Shown in pieces: positions 17,877 to 27,708 of a stretch of 64,000 nucleotides of DNA. Location: assembly GCF_900626135.1 (NCBI RefSeq), contig NZ_LR130785.1, positions 62,001 through 126,000 of the forward strand, given 5' to 3'. The translations under genes and the position numbers were made by a program. Under the pieces are notes generated by a model. That model saw only the letters and a list, made by a program, of their open reading frames with translations. It did no database searches and was not told where the DNA came from. Source of the DNA: Senegalia massiliensis. GTDB lineage: Bacteria; Bacillota; Clostridia; Tissierellales; SIT17. Each line of letters starts with the position of its first letter. Position 1 is the first letter of the stretch.

Positions 17877-18494
17877 CTATATCATATATAAAAGTGCATT
17901 TACTATAGCTGCTGCTACTGTACTTCCACCTTTTCTACCATTGGTAACTATATATGGCACTCCTAAATCTTTGATAATTTCTTTTGATTCAGCAGCCCCT
18001 ACAAATCCTACAGGTACTCCTATTATCAAATCAGGTTTAGGCATTCCTTTTTCTATCTTCTCTTTTAAAGTGAAAAGTGCTGTAGGAGCATTTCCTATTG
18101 CAAAAATCTTTATATTTTTATTATTCATTGCTTTTTCTATAGCTACCATTGAACGTGTGATTTCTCTTTTTTTAGCTTCTATTACTACATCTTCATCATG
18201 AACAAAATTACATACTTGTCCTCCAAGTTCCCCTAGTACTCTTTTATTTATACCTGATAAAACCATTCCAGTATCAGCATAAATATCACATCCATTTTTA
18301 AGTGTATTTATCCCACTTTCTATGGCATCTTCATGAATTTCTAATATATCAGCATATTCAAAATCAGCAGTAGTATGTATTACTCTCTTTACTACTTTAC
18401 CTTCTTTTTCATCAAACTTTTTATCACCTAATTCTTCTGTAATTATTTCAAAACTATTTTTTTCTATAGTTTTTGGCTCTTTTACGTAATTCAT
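17877..18494 (-). CDS. cbiC: Cobalt-precorrin-8 methylmutase
   Basis: A 205-residue enzyme that moves the C11 methyl to C12, forming cobyrinate. The active histidine is in RVIHTTADFEYAD (about residue 41); DIYADTGMVLSGI and VPVGFVGAAESKE are family motifs. GAGGAG precedes the ATG. Confidence 0.95.
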   Translation of the reverse strand: MNYVKEPKTIEKNSFEIITEELGDKKFDEKEGKVVKRVIHTTADFEYADILEIHEDAIESGINTLKNGCDIYADTGMVLSGINKRVLGELGGQVCNFVHDEDVVIEAKKREITRSMVAIEKAMNNKNIKIFAIGNAPTALFTLKEKIEKGMPKPDLIIGVPVGFVGAAESKEIIKDLGVPYIVTNGRKGGSTVAAAIVNALLYMI

Positions 18495-18506
18495 TTTTTC
18501 ACTCCT

Positions 18507-19373
18507 CTAAAATAGGCTTGGACCACCTTTTATTATGTTATATTCGTGTACTCTTTCATATTTATTAAAATTTATTATATTTTTAATTTCATATAGAAAC
18601 TTTTCTTTATCAAAACATTCTTTATCATATAATATTCCTGTTACAGTACCACTATGTGAAGTGTTTATACCATATGCATTACATTTAACAGCTAAATTAT
18701 ATATATTTTCTAAATCCTCTTTAAATAAATATTTTTGATTTATGAAAGCACTTAATGTAGACCCTTTGGCTAATTTATGCATATCATTTTCTTTTAGTCC
18801 ATTTTCAACTAAACTTAAAGACTTTCTATATTCTAACTCATGTTTTATCTTTTCATAGTATAAATTTAGTTTATTAAATTTAACAGTATCAATAGTCCCT
18901 TTTCCCTCAATACAAAGTACTTTTAAGTCTAATTTGTTCTCATATAATTTTTTATATCTGCCTTTTAAATAATCATATAATGTAAGTTTTTGAAATATAG
19001 TACTATCTGTAGGTTCTATTTCTATAGCTATATTAGCTATTTGTTGATTATCTATTTCTCTATTTAAATACCTGCTTGTTGCAAGTATAGTAGCAGCTAA
19101 GTCAGCTGTACTACTTGCCATTCCTTTTCCTATTGGAATATTTGAATCTATATCTAAAGCAATATTTTTATATTCATTTTGATCATAACCAAAATATTTA
19201 AGAGACTTTTTTATAGCATTATATGCTTTAGGATATAACCTTTCATTTGATATTCCCTCTTTAATTGTAACTACTGAAAATAAATCTATAGGATATGAAA
19301 TGAGCAAGTTTTTACCATCAATATATCCTTGAAATAACTCTCCACAACTTGCTGGGCATTTAGCTCTTATCAT
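18507..19373 (-). CDS. pduX: L-threonine kinase (PduX-type GHMP kinase)
   Basis: A 288-residue GHMP kinase with the PduX start AKCPASCGELFQG and the ATP loop PIGKGMASSTADLAA (about 87-101). PduX phosphorylates threonine for CobD, which makes (R)-1-amino-2-propanol phosphate for the nucleotide loop; CobD is encoded at 26652-27704. The ATG at 19373 lies inside the cblS end; an in-frame TTG four codons upstream is possible but less likely. Confidence 0.88.
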   Translation of the reverse strand: MIRAKCPASCGELFQGYIDGKNLLISYPIDLFSVVTIKEGISNERLYPKAYNAIKKSLKYFGYDQNEYKNIALDIDSNIPIGKGMASSTADLAATILATSRYLNREIDNQQIANIAIEIEPTDSTIFQKLTLYDYLKGRYKKLYENKLDLKVLCIEGKGTIDTVKFNKLNLYYEKIKHELEYRKSLSLVENGLKENDMHKLAKGSTLSAFINQKYLFKEDLENIYNLAVKCNAYGINTSHSGTVTGILYDKECFDKEKFLYEIKNIINFNKYERVHEYNIIKGGPSLF

Positions 19374-20112
19374 AGAATTTTCCAACCTTAAAAACAGGTT
19401 TATCTATATAATTTTTCAATGTCTCATAGTCCTTAGAGTCAATGCTTACTATAATACAAGTTGAAGTTCCTGCTGATTTATATAAATCTATATCAACACT
19501 TTCATCTATAGAATAATCTAACTCATTAGTCTTAGCCATTTCTTCTATTTCTTTTAATATTCCTTGTGATCCTACAGGTAATATCTCATGAACATAATCT
19601 TTTTGTTTTAAATCTATTATATTTTTTATTGAAATTATCTCTCCATTGTCTTCTAATATTTCATTTCCAACTTTAGGAATTCCAACAACTGCTATTAATG
19701 AATTCTTTGGAGTATAAGGCATTTTGAAGTTTCTCTTATCTACTAAACCTATGGCAGTCAATCCTATACCTGTTTGAACTGTAGGAAAATTTTCTTCTGT
19801 ACTTCCTGTAACTAGTATATCTTCATCTAAGTTTAATTCTCTTAAAAGATTTTTTATTCCATTTAATATAATATTTCCTGTAGGGTTCATTTCTACTGAT
19901 AATGTATTTATTATGGAAATAGGTTTTGCTCCTATTGAAAATAATTCTGATAATACTACATGAAGTGTTAAATACCCTAAAGTTTCAGGAGATGTTTTTA
20001 CGATATCCTTTTCTTTATTTCCTATACCTCCAGCAGAATCACATGAAATTATTAATTTGTCATTTTCATTTATATCTATAAAAGTCAAATCTCTAAATTG
20101 TGTGGAATTCAT
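19360..20112 (-). CDS. cblS: Alpha-ribazole kinase, AIR-synthase-like
   Basis: A 250-residue protein of the PurM/AIR synthase superfamily: DLTFIDINENDKLIISCDSAGGIG at the front, a middle segment ending LVTGSTEENFPTVQTGIG, and a glycine-rich second half. A PurM-like gene next to an S-component gene in a cobalamin operon matches CblS of Listeria/Geobacillus, which phosphorylates salvaged alpha-ribazole. ThiL or HypE are alternatives by fold, but no thiamin or hydrogenase genes are near. It overlaps pduX and follows cblT by 4 bases. Confidence 0.8.
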   Translation of the reverse strand: MNSTQFRDLTFIDINENDKLIISCDSAGGIGNKEKDIVKTSPETLGYLTLHVVLSELFSIGAKPISIINTLSVEMNPTGNIILNGIKNLLRELNLDEDILVTGSTEENFPTVQTGIGLTAIGLVDKRNFKMPYTPKNSLIAVVGIPKVGNEILEDNGEIISIKNIIDLKQKDYVHEILPVGSQGILKEIEEMAKTNELDYSIDESVDIDLYKSAGTSTCIIVSIDSKDYETLKNYIDKPVFKVGKFYDKS

Positions 20113-20116
20113 AAAA

Positions 20117-20629
20117 CTATCTCTCTTTCTTTTTTATAATTTCAAAAAGTGTAGAAGCTGCTATTATATTTAACATAGATGCTAATGTTAAAGGTATTAC
20201 TATTGCCATAAATAATGCCATACCTGAAAATGGTAATGCTAAAATACTCCCTAATATTCCTGCTATAAAAGCTGAAATAGGACCATTTAATATTATAGCT
20301 ACTACATTTGCTAATATCTTAAACCCTTTTATATACAATTTTCCAAATACAAATGCTGTAAATGCCATAAGTGCCATAACTTCTAAATGCATAGGTAAGG
20401 AAAGAGGAAATCCACTAGTCATAGCAGTTAAAAGGTGACCTAAACCTGCAACCACAGCACCATATACTGGTCCTAAAAAAATTGATGCAAAAAATCCTGG
20501 CATACTATCAAGTGCAATAGTTGTTCCCGGGTATTTAATCATAGCTCCTATAAATGATAATGCTATAAGTACTCCTGAATAAGTTAATTTTGTTGTAGTA
20601 ATTTTCTCATAAGTCTTAGTATTTGTCAT
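20117..20629 (-). CDS. cblT: Alpha-ribazole transporter, ECF-type S component
   Basis: A 170-residue membrane protein with about five or six hydrophobic segments, an ECF substrate-binding subunit. It starts at ATG 20629 behind AAGGGGGAG. Its pairing with cblS and the absence of cobT suggest alpha-ribazole as the substrate. It needs a shared ECF energising module (EcfA/A'/T), which is not in the window apart from the cobalt-dedicated CbiMNQO. The start overlaps the cbiA end by 14 bases. Confidence 0.8.
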   Translation of the reverse strand: MTNTKTYEKITTTKLTYSGVLIALSFIGAMIKYPGTTIALDSMPGFFASIFLGPVYGAVVAGLGHLLTAMTSGFPLSLPMHLEVMALMAFTAFVFGKLYIKGFKILANVVAIILNGPISAFIAGILGSILALPFSGMALFMAIVIPLTLASMLNIIAASTLFEIIKKKER

Positions 20630-21977
20630 AATTCTCCCCCTTAAAATTTTCAATATAATCTAATAAATAATATAAAAATTCTATATTACTATAAAAATGA
20701 ATATGAGGATATCCTGAAAGAGTATTTTGTTTCTTTATCCCACATTTCCATTTTTTATATACTTTGCCTTCTCTTTTTTTAGATATATTATATAAAAAGT
20801 CTAATTCATCATTTTCATCAATCATAGAGCGATGAAATTCATGAGCATTTATATTTATACCTTTGAAGTCTATTTCAATATATCCAAAACGTTGAAGTTT
20901 TTCTGTCATATGACTATCTGTATCAATAAATCCTACCATTTCACTTTTATTACTATCTAAATGATAGATTGAATTTGTAAGATACATAAGTCCCCCACAC
21001 TCAGCATAGCAAGGAAGCCCTTTTTCTAATTTTTCTTTTAAGTCTTCTCTAAATGATTTGTTTGTTTCTAATTCATTACTAAAGACTTCTGGAAATCCTC
21101 CACCTATATATAAAGCATCTACATCTGGTAATTTTTCATCTTTAATTGGACTTATAGAAATAAGAGTTATGCCTAGTTCCTCTAACAAACCTAAGTTGTC
21201 TTTATAATAAAAATTAAAAGCTTTATCTTTAAATACTCCTATCCTTAAATCATATTTTTTTGTTATATCTATATAATTTTTTGTTTTTATAACTTCCAAT
21301 TTTGATACTTCTAATATTTTATCTAAGTCTATAGTTTCTTCTATTATTTTAGATAATTTTTCACTTTTTTCTTCTAGTTCATCTACTTCTTCAGCTGGTA
21401 TTAATCCTAAATGTCTACTTTTTAATGATATATCTAAATTTTTAGGTAAATATCCAAGACATGGAATATTATTTTCTTTTTCTACTATTGTACTGAGTAA
21501 ATCATAGTGCATTTTACTTGATACATTATTTATAATAATTCCAGCAATATTAATATCTTTGTCAAAATTTTTATATCCTGATATTAAAGCTGCTAAACTA
21601 AGTGACATTCCTCTTCCATCAACTACAAGTATTATAGGTAATTTGAGTATTTTTGCTACGTGACTAGAACTTGCATTGTCTCTTTCTATTCCAAAGCCAT
21701 CATATAACCCCATTACTCCTTCAATTATAGATATATCCTTGCCTTTTGAATTTTTATTAAATAGATTTCTAACTACTTCTTTGTCTAATAAATAACTATC
21801 TAAATTATATGAAGAATTACCTGTTACAAATTCATGAAATTTTGGATCAATATAATCAGGTCCAACTTTAAAAGGAGCAACTGTAATACCTCTATTTGTA
21901 AGTGCCTTCATTATTCCAAGACTTATAGTAGTTTTTCCTACTCCACTATTTGTACCGGATATCATTATACCTTTCAA
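20616..21977 (-). CDS. cbiA: Cobyrinate a,c-diamide synthase
   Basis: A 453-residue amidotransferase: N-terminal ATP-binding part with SGTNSGVGKTTISLG and IEGVMGLYDG, C-terminal class I glutaminase with cysteine in CYAECGGLMYL and histidine in HEFHRS. It amidates side chains a and c of cobyrinate. Start is TTG at 21977, five bases after AGAGGTG. First gene behind riboswitch 3. Confidence 0.95.
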   Translation of the reverse strand: MKGIMISGTNSGVGKTTISLGIMKALTNRGITVAPFKVGPDYIDPKFHEFVTGNSSYNLDSYLLDKEVVRNLFNKNSKGKDISIIEGVMGLYDGFGIERDNASSSHVAKILKLPIILVVDGRGMSLSLAALISGYKNFDKDINIAGIIINNVSSKMHYDLLSTIVEKENNIPCLGYLPKNLDISLKSRHLGLIPAEEVDELEEKSEKLSKIIEETIDLDKILEVSKLEVIKTKNYIDITKKYDLRIGVFKDKAFNFYYKDNLGLLEELGITLISISPIKDEKLPDVDALYIGGGFPEVFSNELETNKSFREDLKEKLEKGLPCYAECGGLMYLTNSIYHLDSNKSEMVGFIDTDSHMTEKLQRFGYIEIDFKGININAHEFHRSMIDENDELDFLYNISKKREGKVYKKWKCGIKKQNTLSGYPHIHFYSNIEFLYYLLDYIENFKGENYDKY

Positions 21978-22002
21978 CTCATCACCTCTTTTTATGCAAA
22001 AT

Positions 22003-22028
22003 AAAAAATCCTACTTCGAAGTAGGATT
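22003..22028 (-). terminator. Riboswitch expression-platform terminator (cbiA operon)
   Basis: Perfect 22-bp hairpin AATCCTACTTC/GAAGTAGGATT, followed on the minus strand by a T-run; lies between aptamer 3 and the cbiA start. Confidence 0.88.
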
Positions 22029-22076
22029 AGATTTACAGCTAGAAATATACAAATTTATTATTTACAAGCTAGCAAT

Positions 22077-22268
22077 CCCTTCCCTCCGAAGGTATACTTT
22101 TAAAAAAATCAGGTAGGTCTCCTGGCTTACCATCATCCTACTTTCTCTCCTTCCCATTCTAATGAATAGTGGATTTGAGATTTCGTTATGGTTACAGTAG
22201 CGGGGGCTGCAGAGGATTCTCACCTCTTTCCCTATTAATCATAAATATGAACCTAATTTTAATATTCG
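22077..22268 (-). ncRNA. Cobalamin riboswitch 3 (cbiA operon)
   Basis: Same aptamer as riboswitches 1 and 4: core GCAGCCCCCGCTACTGTAA and B12 box AGCCAGGAGACCTACC. A terminator follows at 22003-22028. It controls the thirteen-gene corrin-ring operon. Confidence 0.95.
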
Positions 22269-22286
22269 ATTTTTATTGTTAAATAT

Positions 22287-22315
22287 ATATTATCATTTGT
22301 AGAGGTAGATGTAAA
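22287..22315 (-). promoter_or_regulatory. Sigma-A promoter of riboswitch 3
   Basis: TTTACA (22310-22315), 17-base spacer, TAATAT (22287-22292), identical in layout to the promoters at 7832 and 32898. Confidence 0.75.
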
Positions 22316-22337
22316 TAGAGTATATATAAAAAAGTTA

Positions 22338-23729
22338 TTACAGTTCCACTTTTTCTCCTATAAAATCTTCTAAATCATCTATACTTATTCTAATTTGTTC
22401 CATGGTATCTCTATCTCTTATTGTAACGCAATTATCTTCTATTGTATCAAAATCGATTGTAATACAATAAGGTGTTCCAATTTCATCATGCCTTCTATAT
22501 CTTTTTCCTATACTTCCAGATTCATCATAATCAACCATGAATTTTTTTGATAATTTTTCATAAACTTTAAGAGATCTTTCTCTTAATTTCTTTGATAAAG
22601 GAAATATAGCAGCTTTATATGGAGATAAAAATGGATGTAATTTTAGTACTGTTCTTTCAGACCCATCTTCAAGTTTTTCGTCTTCATAAGCATCTACTAA
22701 AAAGGCTAGTGTTACTCTATCAGCACCAAGAGAGGGTTCAATACAATATGGTATATATTTCTCATTAGTCATTGGATCTTGATATCTTAAATCTTCTCCA
22801 GAGTGTTCAATATGTTGCTTTAAATCAAAATCAGTTCTATCTGCTATTCCCCATAGCTCACCCCAGCCAAATGAAAATTTATATTCAATATCTGTTGTGG
22901 CATTACTGTAATGGGAGAGTTCCTCTTTGTCATGGTCTCTAAGTCTAATATTTTCTTCTTTTATATCTAAGTTCAAAAGCCACTCCTTACAGAAATCTCT
23001 CCAGTATTGAAACCACTTTAAATCTTCTCCTGGTTTACAAAAAAACTCTAATTCCATCTGTTCAAATTCACGAGTCCTAAAAGTGAAATTACCTGGTGTA
23101 ATTTCGTTTCTAAAAGACTTACCTATTTGCCCTATTCCAAAAGGTACTTTTTTCCTCAATGATCTTTGGACATTTTTAAAGTTGACAAATATACCTTGAG
23201 CTGTCTCTGGTCTTAAAAAAATTTCGGATTGTGAATCTTCTACTGAACCTTGAAAAGTTTTAAACATTAAATTAAATTGACGAATATCTGTAAATTCTTT
23301 TTCACCACACTCAGGACAAGTAATATTATTTTTATCTATAAATTCTATCATTTTCTCATTTGACCATCCATCAACAGGTGAATTTTCCTCATGCTTATTA
23401 TTTAAATTTTCTTCAATTAACTTATCAGCCCTAAATCTAGATTTGCATTTTTTACAATCCATCATAGGGTCATTAAATCCTCCTACATGACCAGATGCAA
23501 CCCAAACCTGTGGATTCATTAATATAGAAGCATCTAATCCTACATTATATGGAGATTCTTGAATAAACTTTTTCCACCATGCTTTTTTCACATTATTTTT
23601 TAGTTCAACTCCTAAAGGTCCATAATCCCAAGTATTAGATAAGCCTCCATATATCTCAGAACCTGAAAAGATAAACCCTCTAGATTTAGCAAGTGAAACA
23701 ATTTTGTCCATTACACTTCTTTTTACCAT
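22338..23729 (-). CDS. glyS: Glycyl-tRNA synthetase (dimeric type)
   Basis: A 463-residue class II synthetase of the single-chain type. It has [20 protein letters not shown] at the N-terminus, zinc-like CKKC and CPEC pairs in the insert, motif 2 ([20 protein letters not shown]) and motif 3 ([13 protein letters not shown]). The ATG at 23729 has AAGGAG eight bases upstream. It is preceded by a glycine-type T-box leader, so it is controlled by uncharged tRNA-Gly. No clear terminator is visible after its stop. Confidence 0.97.
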   Translation of the reverse strand: MVKRSVMDKIVSLAKSRGFIFSGSEIYGGLSNTWDYGPLGVELKNNVKKAWWKKFIQESPYNVGLDASILMNPQVWVASGHVGGFNDPMMDCKKCKSRFRADKLIEENLNNKHEENSPVDGWSNEKMIEFIDKNNITCPECGEKEFTDIRQFNLMFKTFQGSVEDSQSEIFLRPETAQGIFVNFKNVQRSLRKKVPFGIGQIGKSFRNEITPGNFTFRTREFEQMELEFFCKPGEDLKWFQYWRDFCKEWLLNLDIKEENIRLRDHDKEELSHYSNATTDIEYKFSFGWGELWGIADRTDFDLKQHIEHSGEDLRYQDPMTNEKYIPYCIEPSLGADRVTLAFLVDAYEDEKLEDGSERTVLKLHPFLSPYKAAIFPLSKKLRERSLKVYEKLSKKFMVDYDESGSIGKRYRRHDEIGTPYCITIDFDTIEDNCVTIRDRDTMEQIRISIDDLEDFIGEKVEL

Positions 23730-23755
23730 AGCTATCACTCCTTCTTAAAAAAATA

Positions 23756-23955
23756 AAGAAATCTCTCATCCCGAAAAGGGACGAAAGATTTCTTCCGTGG
23801 TTCCACCCTAGTTGATATTATCTTAAAAATATCCACTTGATACGATATAGCTCAAGAGTTCCATTCACTAAATTATTATATCGACTCCCAGCAACACCGA
23901 CTCTCTAAAATAATAAACTTAGTTACTTCTCTCTTTCATAGCAACCCATATTAAT
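23756..23955 (-). ncRNA. T-box riboswitch of glyS
   Basis: The minus strand holds the T-box AGGGTGGAACCACGG (23795-23809), a strong terminator hairpin (GAAATCT..CGTCCC/GGGATGAGAGATTTC) with a T-run at 23747-23794, and upstream stem I elements (AGAGAGTCGGTG..GCTGGGAGTCGATA). A GGA triplet in AATGGAACTC is a likely glycine specifier, but the loop was not folded. Confidence 0.92.
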
Positions 23956-23968
23956 AAATTTATATAAT

Positions 23969-23997
23969 ATTTTACTATATTTTATCTAATAAGTAAA
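23969..23997 (-). promoter_or_regulatory. Promoter of the glyS T-box leader
   Basis: TTTACT (23992-23997), 17-base spacer, TAAAAT (23969-23974) on the minus strand, just upstream of stem I. Confidence 0.65.
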
Positions 23998-24034
23998 CAT
24001 AATATACTAAAGCATGATAAATAAATACTTTTTA

Positions 24035-24514
24035 TTAAAACTTCTTTGTCTTTGCATCACCTTCATAATTAATATTTATTTTTATTTTAGCTTTAGCTTT
24101 ATTTCCTACCATTTTTATTTGACTTTTACCAGATTCTAATTTAAGTTCTTTATTATCTACTATATCCTTTTCATAAATTTCTACTATCTCTTTATCTGGT
24201 GTAACTAATACTATTTTAAAATCACCTTCTGTCACTTCTATATCATAATCTAGTATTACTTTTCCATTACCTTGTGATTCAATTTTCCACAATGTTTTTA
24301 CTCCAGAAAAGCTACTGAATCTCAATGACTTATTATTACCCATATTATTTTCTACGCTTTTTATGAATAATGCGCTATCCTCACCTGAAGCTATTTCATG
24401 ATTATCATTGTATACTTCACCTTTCTTTTCACTTAAATATGAACATCCCATTAATGTAAATGATAAAAATATAGTTAAAATAAATATCAGTAATGTTTTT
24501 ATTGATTTCTTCAT
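24035..24514 (-). CDS. Putative lipoprotein of unknown function
   Basis: A 159-residue protein with a signal peptide (KKSIKTLLIFILTIFLSF) and lipobox LMGC. The mature part is a Lys/Asp-rich beta-type domain (IVLVTPDKEIVEIYEKDI, AKIKININYEG). No family recognised. GGAGGT lies before the ATG. It is a single gene between the glyS leader and cobC; the 190 bases upstream are AT-rich with no clear gene. Confidence 0.8.
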   Translation of the reverse strand: MKKSIKTLLIFILTIFLSFTLMGCSYLSEKKGEVYNDNHEIASGEDSALFIKSVENNMGNNKSLRFSSFSGVKTLWKIESQGNGKVILDYDIEVTEGDFKIVLVTPDKEIVEIYEKDIVDNKELKLESGKSQIKMVGNKAKAKIKININYEGDAKTKKF

Positions 24515-24707
24515 CCCAAACCTCCACTTAATCTTATTTATAAGATCTAACGAATTGATATAAGTCCCTCTTATATCAATTGAATTTAAAATATGTATAA
24601 CAAAAACTAATAAATATTCAATATATAAAATATTCTATAAAAAGTTTTAAATTCCTTCTTTTATTATATTAAATTGAAGGAATATTTATAATAATTAATT
24701 TAAGCAA

Positions 24708-24745
24708 AAAACAAGTAAAAAAGTAATTACTTTTTTACTTGTTTT
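24708..24745. terminator. Terminator of the cbiM-cobC operon
   Basis: Perfect 38-bp palindrome (AAAACAAGTAAAAAAGTAA and complement) 43 bases past the cobC stop, with T-runs. Confidence 0.85.
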
Positions 24746-24788
24746 CTCATCTAATATTATATTCTTTAACCTATTAATATGTTTTTTA

Positions 24789-25370
24789 CTAATAATTAAT
24801 TAAATTCTTCAGAACTCCATAGTCATCTATATAGTCTATTTCAACTAATGATCCTTCTGAAACTTTAAAATGCCATCTATCATCTATATCTAAATCAAGT
24901 AATAATGCTATAATGGTTTGAATGACTCCACCATGAGTAACTAGCAAATACTTTCCATCTTTTTTCTTTAGAATATTTAAAAATTCTTCTACTCTTGTGT
25001 ATAATTCTCTTAATGATTCCCCTTCTGGTATAGCATAATTAATATAATCAACTATCCAATTTCTCCACTCGTTTGGATATAGTTTTTCTACTTGTTTATA
25101 ATTTTTATTTTCAAATATACCGAAATTTAATTCATTTATATTTTCTATTATTTCTAATTTAGTATCTATTTTTTCACTTATACCCTTAGCAAGTATCTTG
25201 CATCTTGTCATAGGGCTTGTATAAATATAATCTACATCATAATCAAAGTTATTTACTATCTTATCAAATTGATCTCTTCCTCTATCTGTATATTTAGATT
25301 CAGTTTGTCCTATATATACTTTTTTACTATTTGCAATGGTCTCAGGATGTCTTAAAAGTATTAGTTTCAT
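24789..25370 (-). CDS. cobC: Alpha-ribazole-5'-phosphate phosphatase
   Basis: A 193-residue histidine phosphatase with the N-terminal LLRHPETIAN (phospho-accepting His8; RHP rather than RHG) and LLVTHGGVIQ. In this operon it should remove the phosphate from adenosylcobalamin-5'-phosphate or alpha-ribazole phosphate. Last gene of the cbiM operon, abutting cobS. Confidence 0.88.
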   Translation of the reverse strand: MKLILLRHPETIANSKKVYIGQTESKYTDRGRDQFDKIVNNFDYDVDYIYTSPMTRCKILAKGISEKIDTKLEIIENINELNFGIFENKNYKQVEKLYPNEWRNWIVDYINYAIPEGESLRELYTRVEEFLNILKKKDGKYLLVTHGGVIQTIIALLLDLDIDDRWHFKVSEGSLVEIDYIDDYGVLKNLINY

Positions 25371-26099
25371 TTAAATCCAACTCCTTAATATATAAATAGA
25401 AAATAAAAATATAATTTGTGTTATTTCAATTATAAACCCTATGGTATCTCCTGTCATCCCACCTATTTTTTTTGTTATATATCTTGTTAAATATAATGAT
25501 GCTAATATACAAATAACAATAGGTAGAATTGTCTTAACTCCAAAAAACACTACAGTTGTTATACCTAAAAACACAAGTGCCAAACTAGATTCTTTTTTAT
25601 TTATATTATCCATAAATATCTTACCCATACCACTTTCTCTAGCATAATCACTAATTGAAGCTGAAAATATTGCAAGTGTTCTACTTAAAATAGGTACTAA
25701 TAATATATACTTTAAATCTATATAAGAAGTTAAAGTGATATTTGATATTAGTAATATTATTATCCCAATTACACCAAATGCTCCTATCCTACTATCTTTC
25801 ATTATTTCTAACATTTTCTCTTTATTTCTATTTGAAAAAATTCCATCTATTGTATCAGAAAAACCATCCAAATGAATGGCTCCTGTTATCCAAATATATA
25901 TAATCCATATCATTAAAGATAATACTGGTCTATGAATAAATTTTTCTAAAAACGTAAATATAAAAAGTATAATACCTATTATCAAACCTATTATAGGTAA
26001 ATATTTTATTCCTTTTTTATATTTTTCTTCTGTATATTCTACATATGGTACAGGAATCCTTGTGAAAAATGATAATAAAAGTATAAAACCTTCCATCAT
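25371..26099 (-). CDS. cobS: Adenosylcobinamide-GDP ribazoletransferase (cobalamin synthase)
   Basis: A 242-residue integral membrane enzyme with six or more hydrophobic segments. Conserved FFTRIPVP near the start, AIHLDGFSDTIDGIFSNR and DSRIGAFGVIG are CobS motifs. It joins adenosylcobinamide-GDP with alpha-ribazole (phosphate). The ATG overlaps the cobU stop; a second ATG immediately follows and could also serve. Confidence 0.95.
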   Translation of the reverse strand: MMEGFILLLSFFTRIPVPYVEYTEEKYKKGIKYLPIIGLIIGIILFIFTFLEKFIHRPVLSLMIWIIYIWITGAIHLDGFSDTIDGIFSNRNKEKMLEIMKDSRIGAFGVIGIIILLISNITLTSYIDLKYILLVPILSRTLAIFSASISDYARESGMGKIFMDNINKKESSLALVFLGITTVVFFGVKTILPIVICILASLYLTRYITKKIGGMTGDTIGFIIEITQIIFLFSIYILRSWI

Positions 26100-26659
26100 T
26101 TTTCTCCTTTAATTTCTATAGGTATACCAGACACTGTAAGATACACTTTATTTGCTCTTTTTGCTATATATTGATTTACCCTACCTGCAATATCCCTAAA
26201 TATACTACCTAATTTATATGAAGGTACAATTCCCATACCTAATTCATTTGTTACAAGTACTACATTTTTATCTTTTAATGCATCTAAAAGTATATATATT
26301 TCATTAAATATCTGATTTTCTAAAGTATCTATTTCTTCTTCAGAAATATGATCAAAATCTATATTTTTTTCTAATATTAAATTTGAAATCATTATTGTAA
26401 TACAATCTAATATAATAGTATCTGCATATTTAAATTTATCGTCGTCTAATATAATATTAAAGTTTTTATACATTTCTATTGTATGCCAAGATTCTGGTCT
26501 TTGTTTTCTATGTTTTTTAATTCTAGATTTCATACCTTCATCAAAAGGTATTGAAGTTGCAATATATATTACATTTTTCCCATTCTTTTTTACTATTTTT
26601 TCAGCAAAACTACTTTTTCCACTTCTAGCTCCACCTGTTACTAAAGTTAAATCACCCAT
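26096..26659 (-). CDS. cobU: Adenosylcobinamide kinase / guanylyltransferase
   Basis: A 187-residue bifunctional enzyme. Walker A TGGARSGKSSFAE (about 8-20), the RIKKHRKQRPESWHTIE stretch and LVTNELGMGIVPSY are CobU signatures. It phosphorylates and then GMP-activates adenosylcobinamide. Overlaps cobD by 8 bases. Confidence 0.95.
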   Translation of the reverse strand: MGDLTLVTGGARSGKSSFAEKIVKKNGKNVIYIATSIPFDEGMKSRIKKHRKQRPESWHTIEMYKNFNIILDDDKFKYADTIILDCITIMISNLILEKNIDFDHISEEEIDTLENQIFNEIYILLDALKDKNVVLVTNELGMGIVPSYKLGSIFRDIAGRVNQYIAKRANKVYLTVSGIPIEIKGEK

Positions 26660-27704
26660 TTAATTCACCTGCTTTATCTAATGATTTTAGTGCATCTAAT
26701 ATTAATATATTTTCTTCTCTTCTTTTTATGGCAATTCTAAAATAGGTATTATCTAAACCTACAAAATCTTCACATGTTCTAATATAAATACCTTTTTCTA
26801 GCAATAAATTTTGAAGAGTAAATGCTTCAATATTTTTTAATCTACATAAAAAGAAATTTGTGTAAGTTTTATATATATTCAAATATGATATATTTTTTAA
26901 TCCTGAATATAAAAAATCTCTTTCCTCATACAACCAAGTTAAACTTTTATAATAATATAAATCATCCTCAATTATATTTTTAACTACATTTAATGCTAAA
27001 CTATTTACAGCCCAAGGCTCAATATTATCTTTCATTTTCTTTATAATGTATTTGTTTGAAATTCCAAACCCTAGTCTAAGTCCAGGTATAGCATAAAATT
27101 TTGTAAGAGACCTTAATATAAATATGTTATATTTATCTATAAATTCTATAGTGGTTTTTTCTTCTAAAAAATCTACAAAAGATTCATCTATAAATAAAAA
27201 TATATTTCTTTCATCTAATATTTCTAATAACTTTTTTAAAAAGTCATTATTATAGAAATTTCCTGTAGGATTATTTGGATTACACAATACAAGACAATTT
27301 ATATTTTTTTCATCTAAATGGATTTTTAGCTTTTCTAAATCTATATTAAAATTATCTTTGTCTGTTCTGAAATATTCTATATTACTGCCACTAAGACTAA
27401 ATGCCCTTTCATATTCATTAAAAGTAGGTTGGATTATAGATATATTTTTGAATTTTATACAGCGTGAAAAAACGTATATAAGCTGTATTGCACCATTTCC
27501 AAGTATTATATTTTCACTACTAATGCCTAATTTTTTTGAAATTGCTTCTCTTTGTCTCTTTCCATCTATTTCTGGATATTTATCTATATTATCTAAAGAG
27601 CTTCTTAAACTTTCTATTACTCTTTCAGATGGACCTAATGGATTAATATTTATACTAAAATCTATTATATTTCCATCTCCATAATATCCACCGTGTTTAT
27701 TCAT
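26652..27704 (-). CDS. cobD: L-threonine-O-3-phosphate decarboxylase
   Basis: A 350-residue PLP enzyme of the histidinol-phosphate aminotransferase fold. It has HGGYYG and DFSININPLGPS at the start, CNPNNPTGNF, and the PLP lysine in RSLTKFYAIPGLRLG. The operon context and PduX at 18507 support CobD over HisC. The ATG at 27704 follows GGAGGG that overlaps the cbiB stop. Confidence 0.92.
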   Translation of the reverse strand: MNKHGGYYGDGNIIDFSININPLGPSERVIESLRSSLDNIDKYPEIDGKRQREAISKKLGISSENIILGNGAIQLIYVFSRCIKFKNISIIQPTFNEYERAFSLSGSNIEYFRTDKDNFNIDLEKLKIHLDEKNINCLVLCNPNNPTGNFYNNDFLKKLLEILDERNIFLFIDESFVDFLEEKTTIEFIDKYNIFILRSLTKFYAIPGLRLGFGISNKYIIKKMKDNIEPWAVNSLALNVVKNIIEDDLYYYKSLTWLYEERDFLYSGLKNISYLNIYKTYTNFFLCRLKNIEAFTLQNLLLEKGIYIRTCEDFVGLDNTYFRIAIKRREENILILDALKSLDKAGELNG

Positions 27705-27708
27705 ATAT

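Noticed and set aside
26652-27704. Histidinol-phosphate aminotransferase
   Set aside because: No his genes are near; position between cbiB and cobU and presence of pduX favour CobD.
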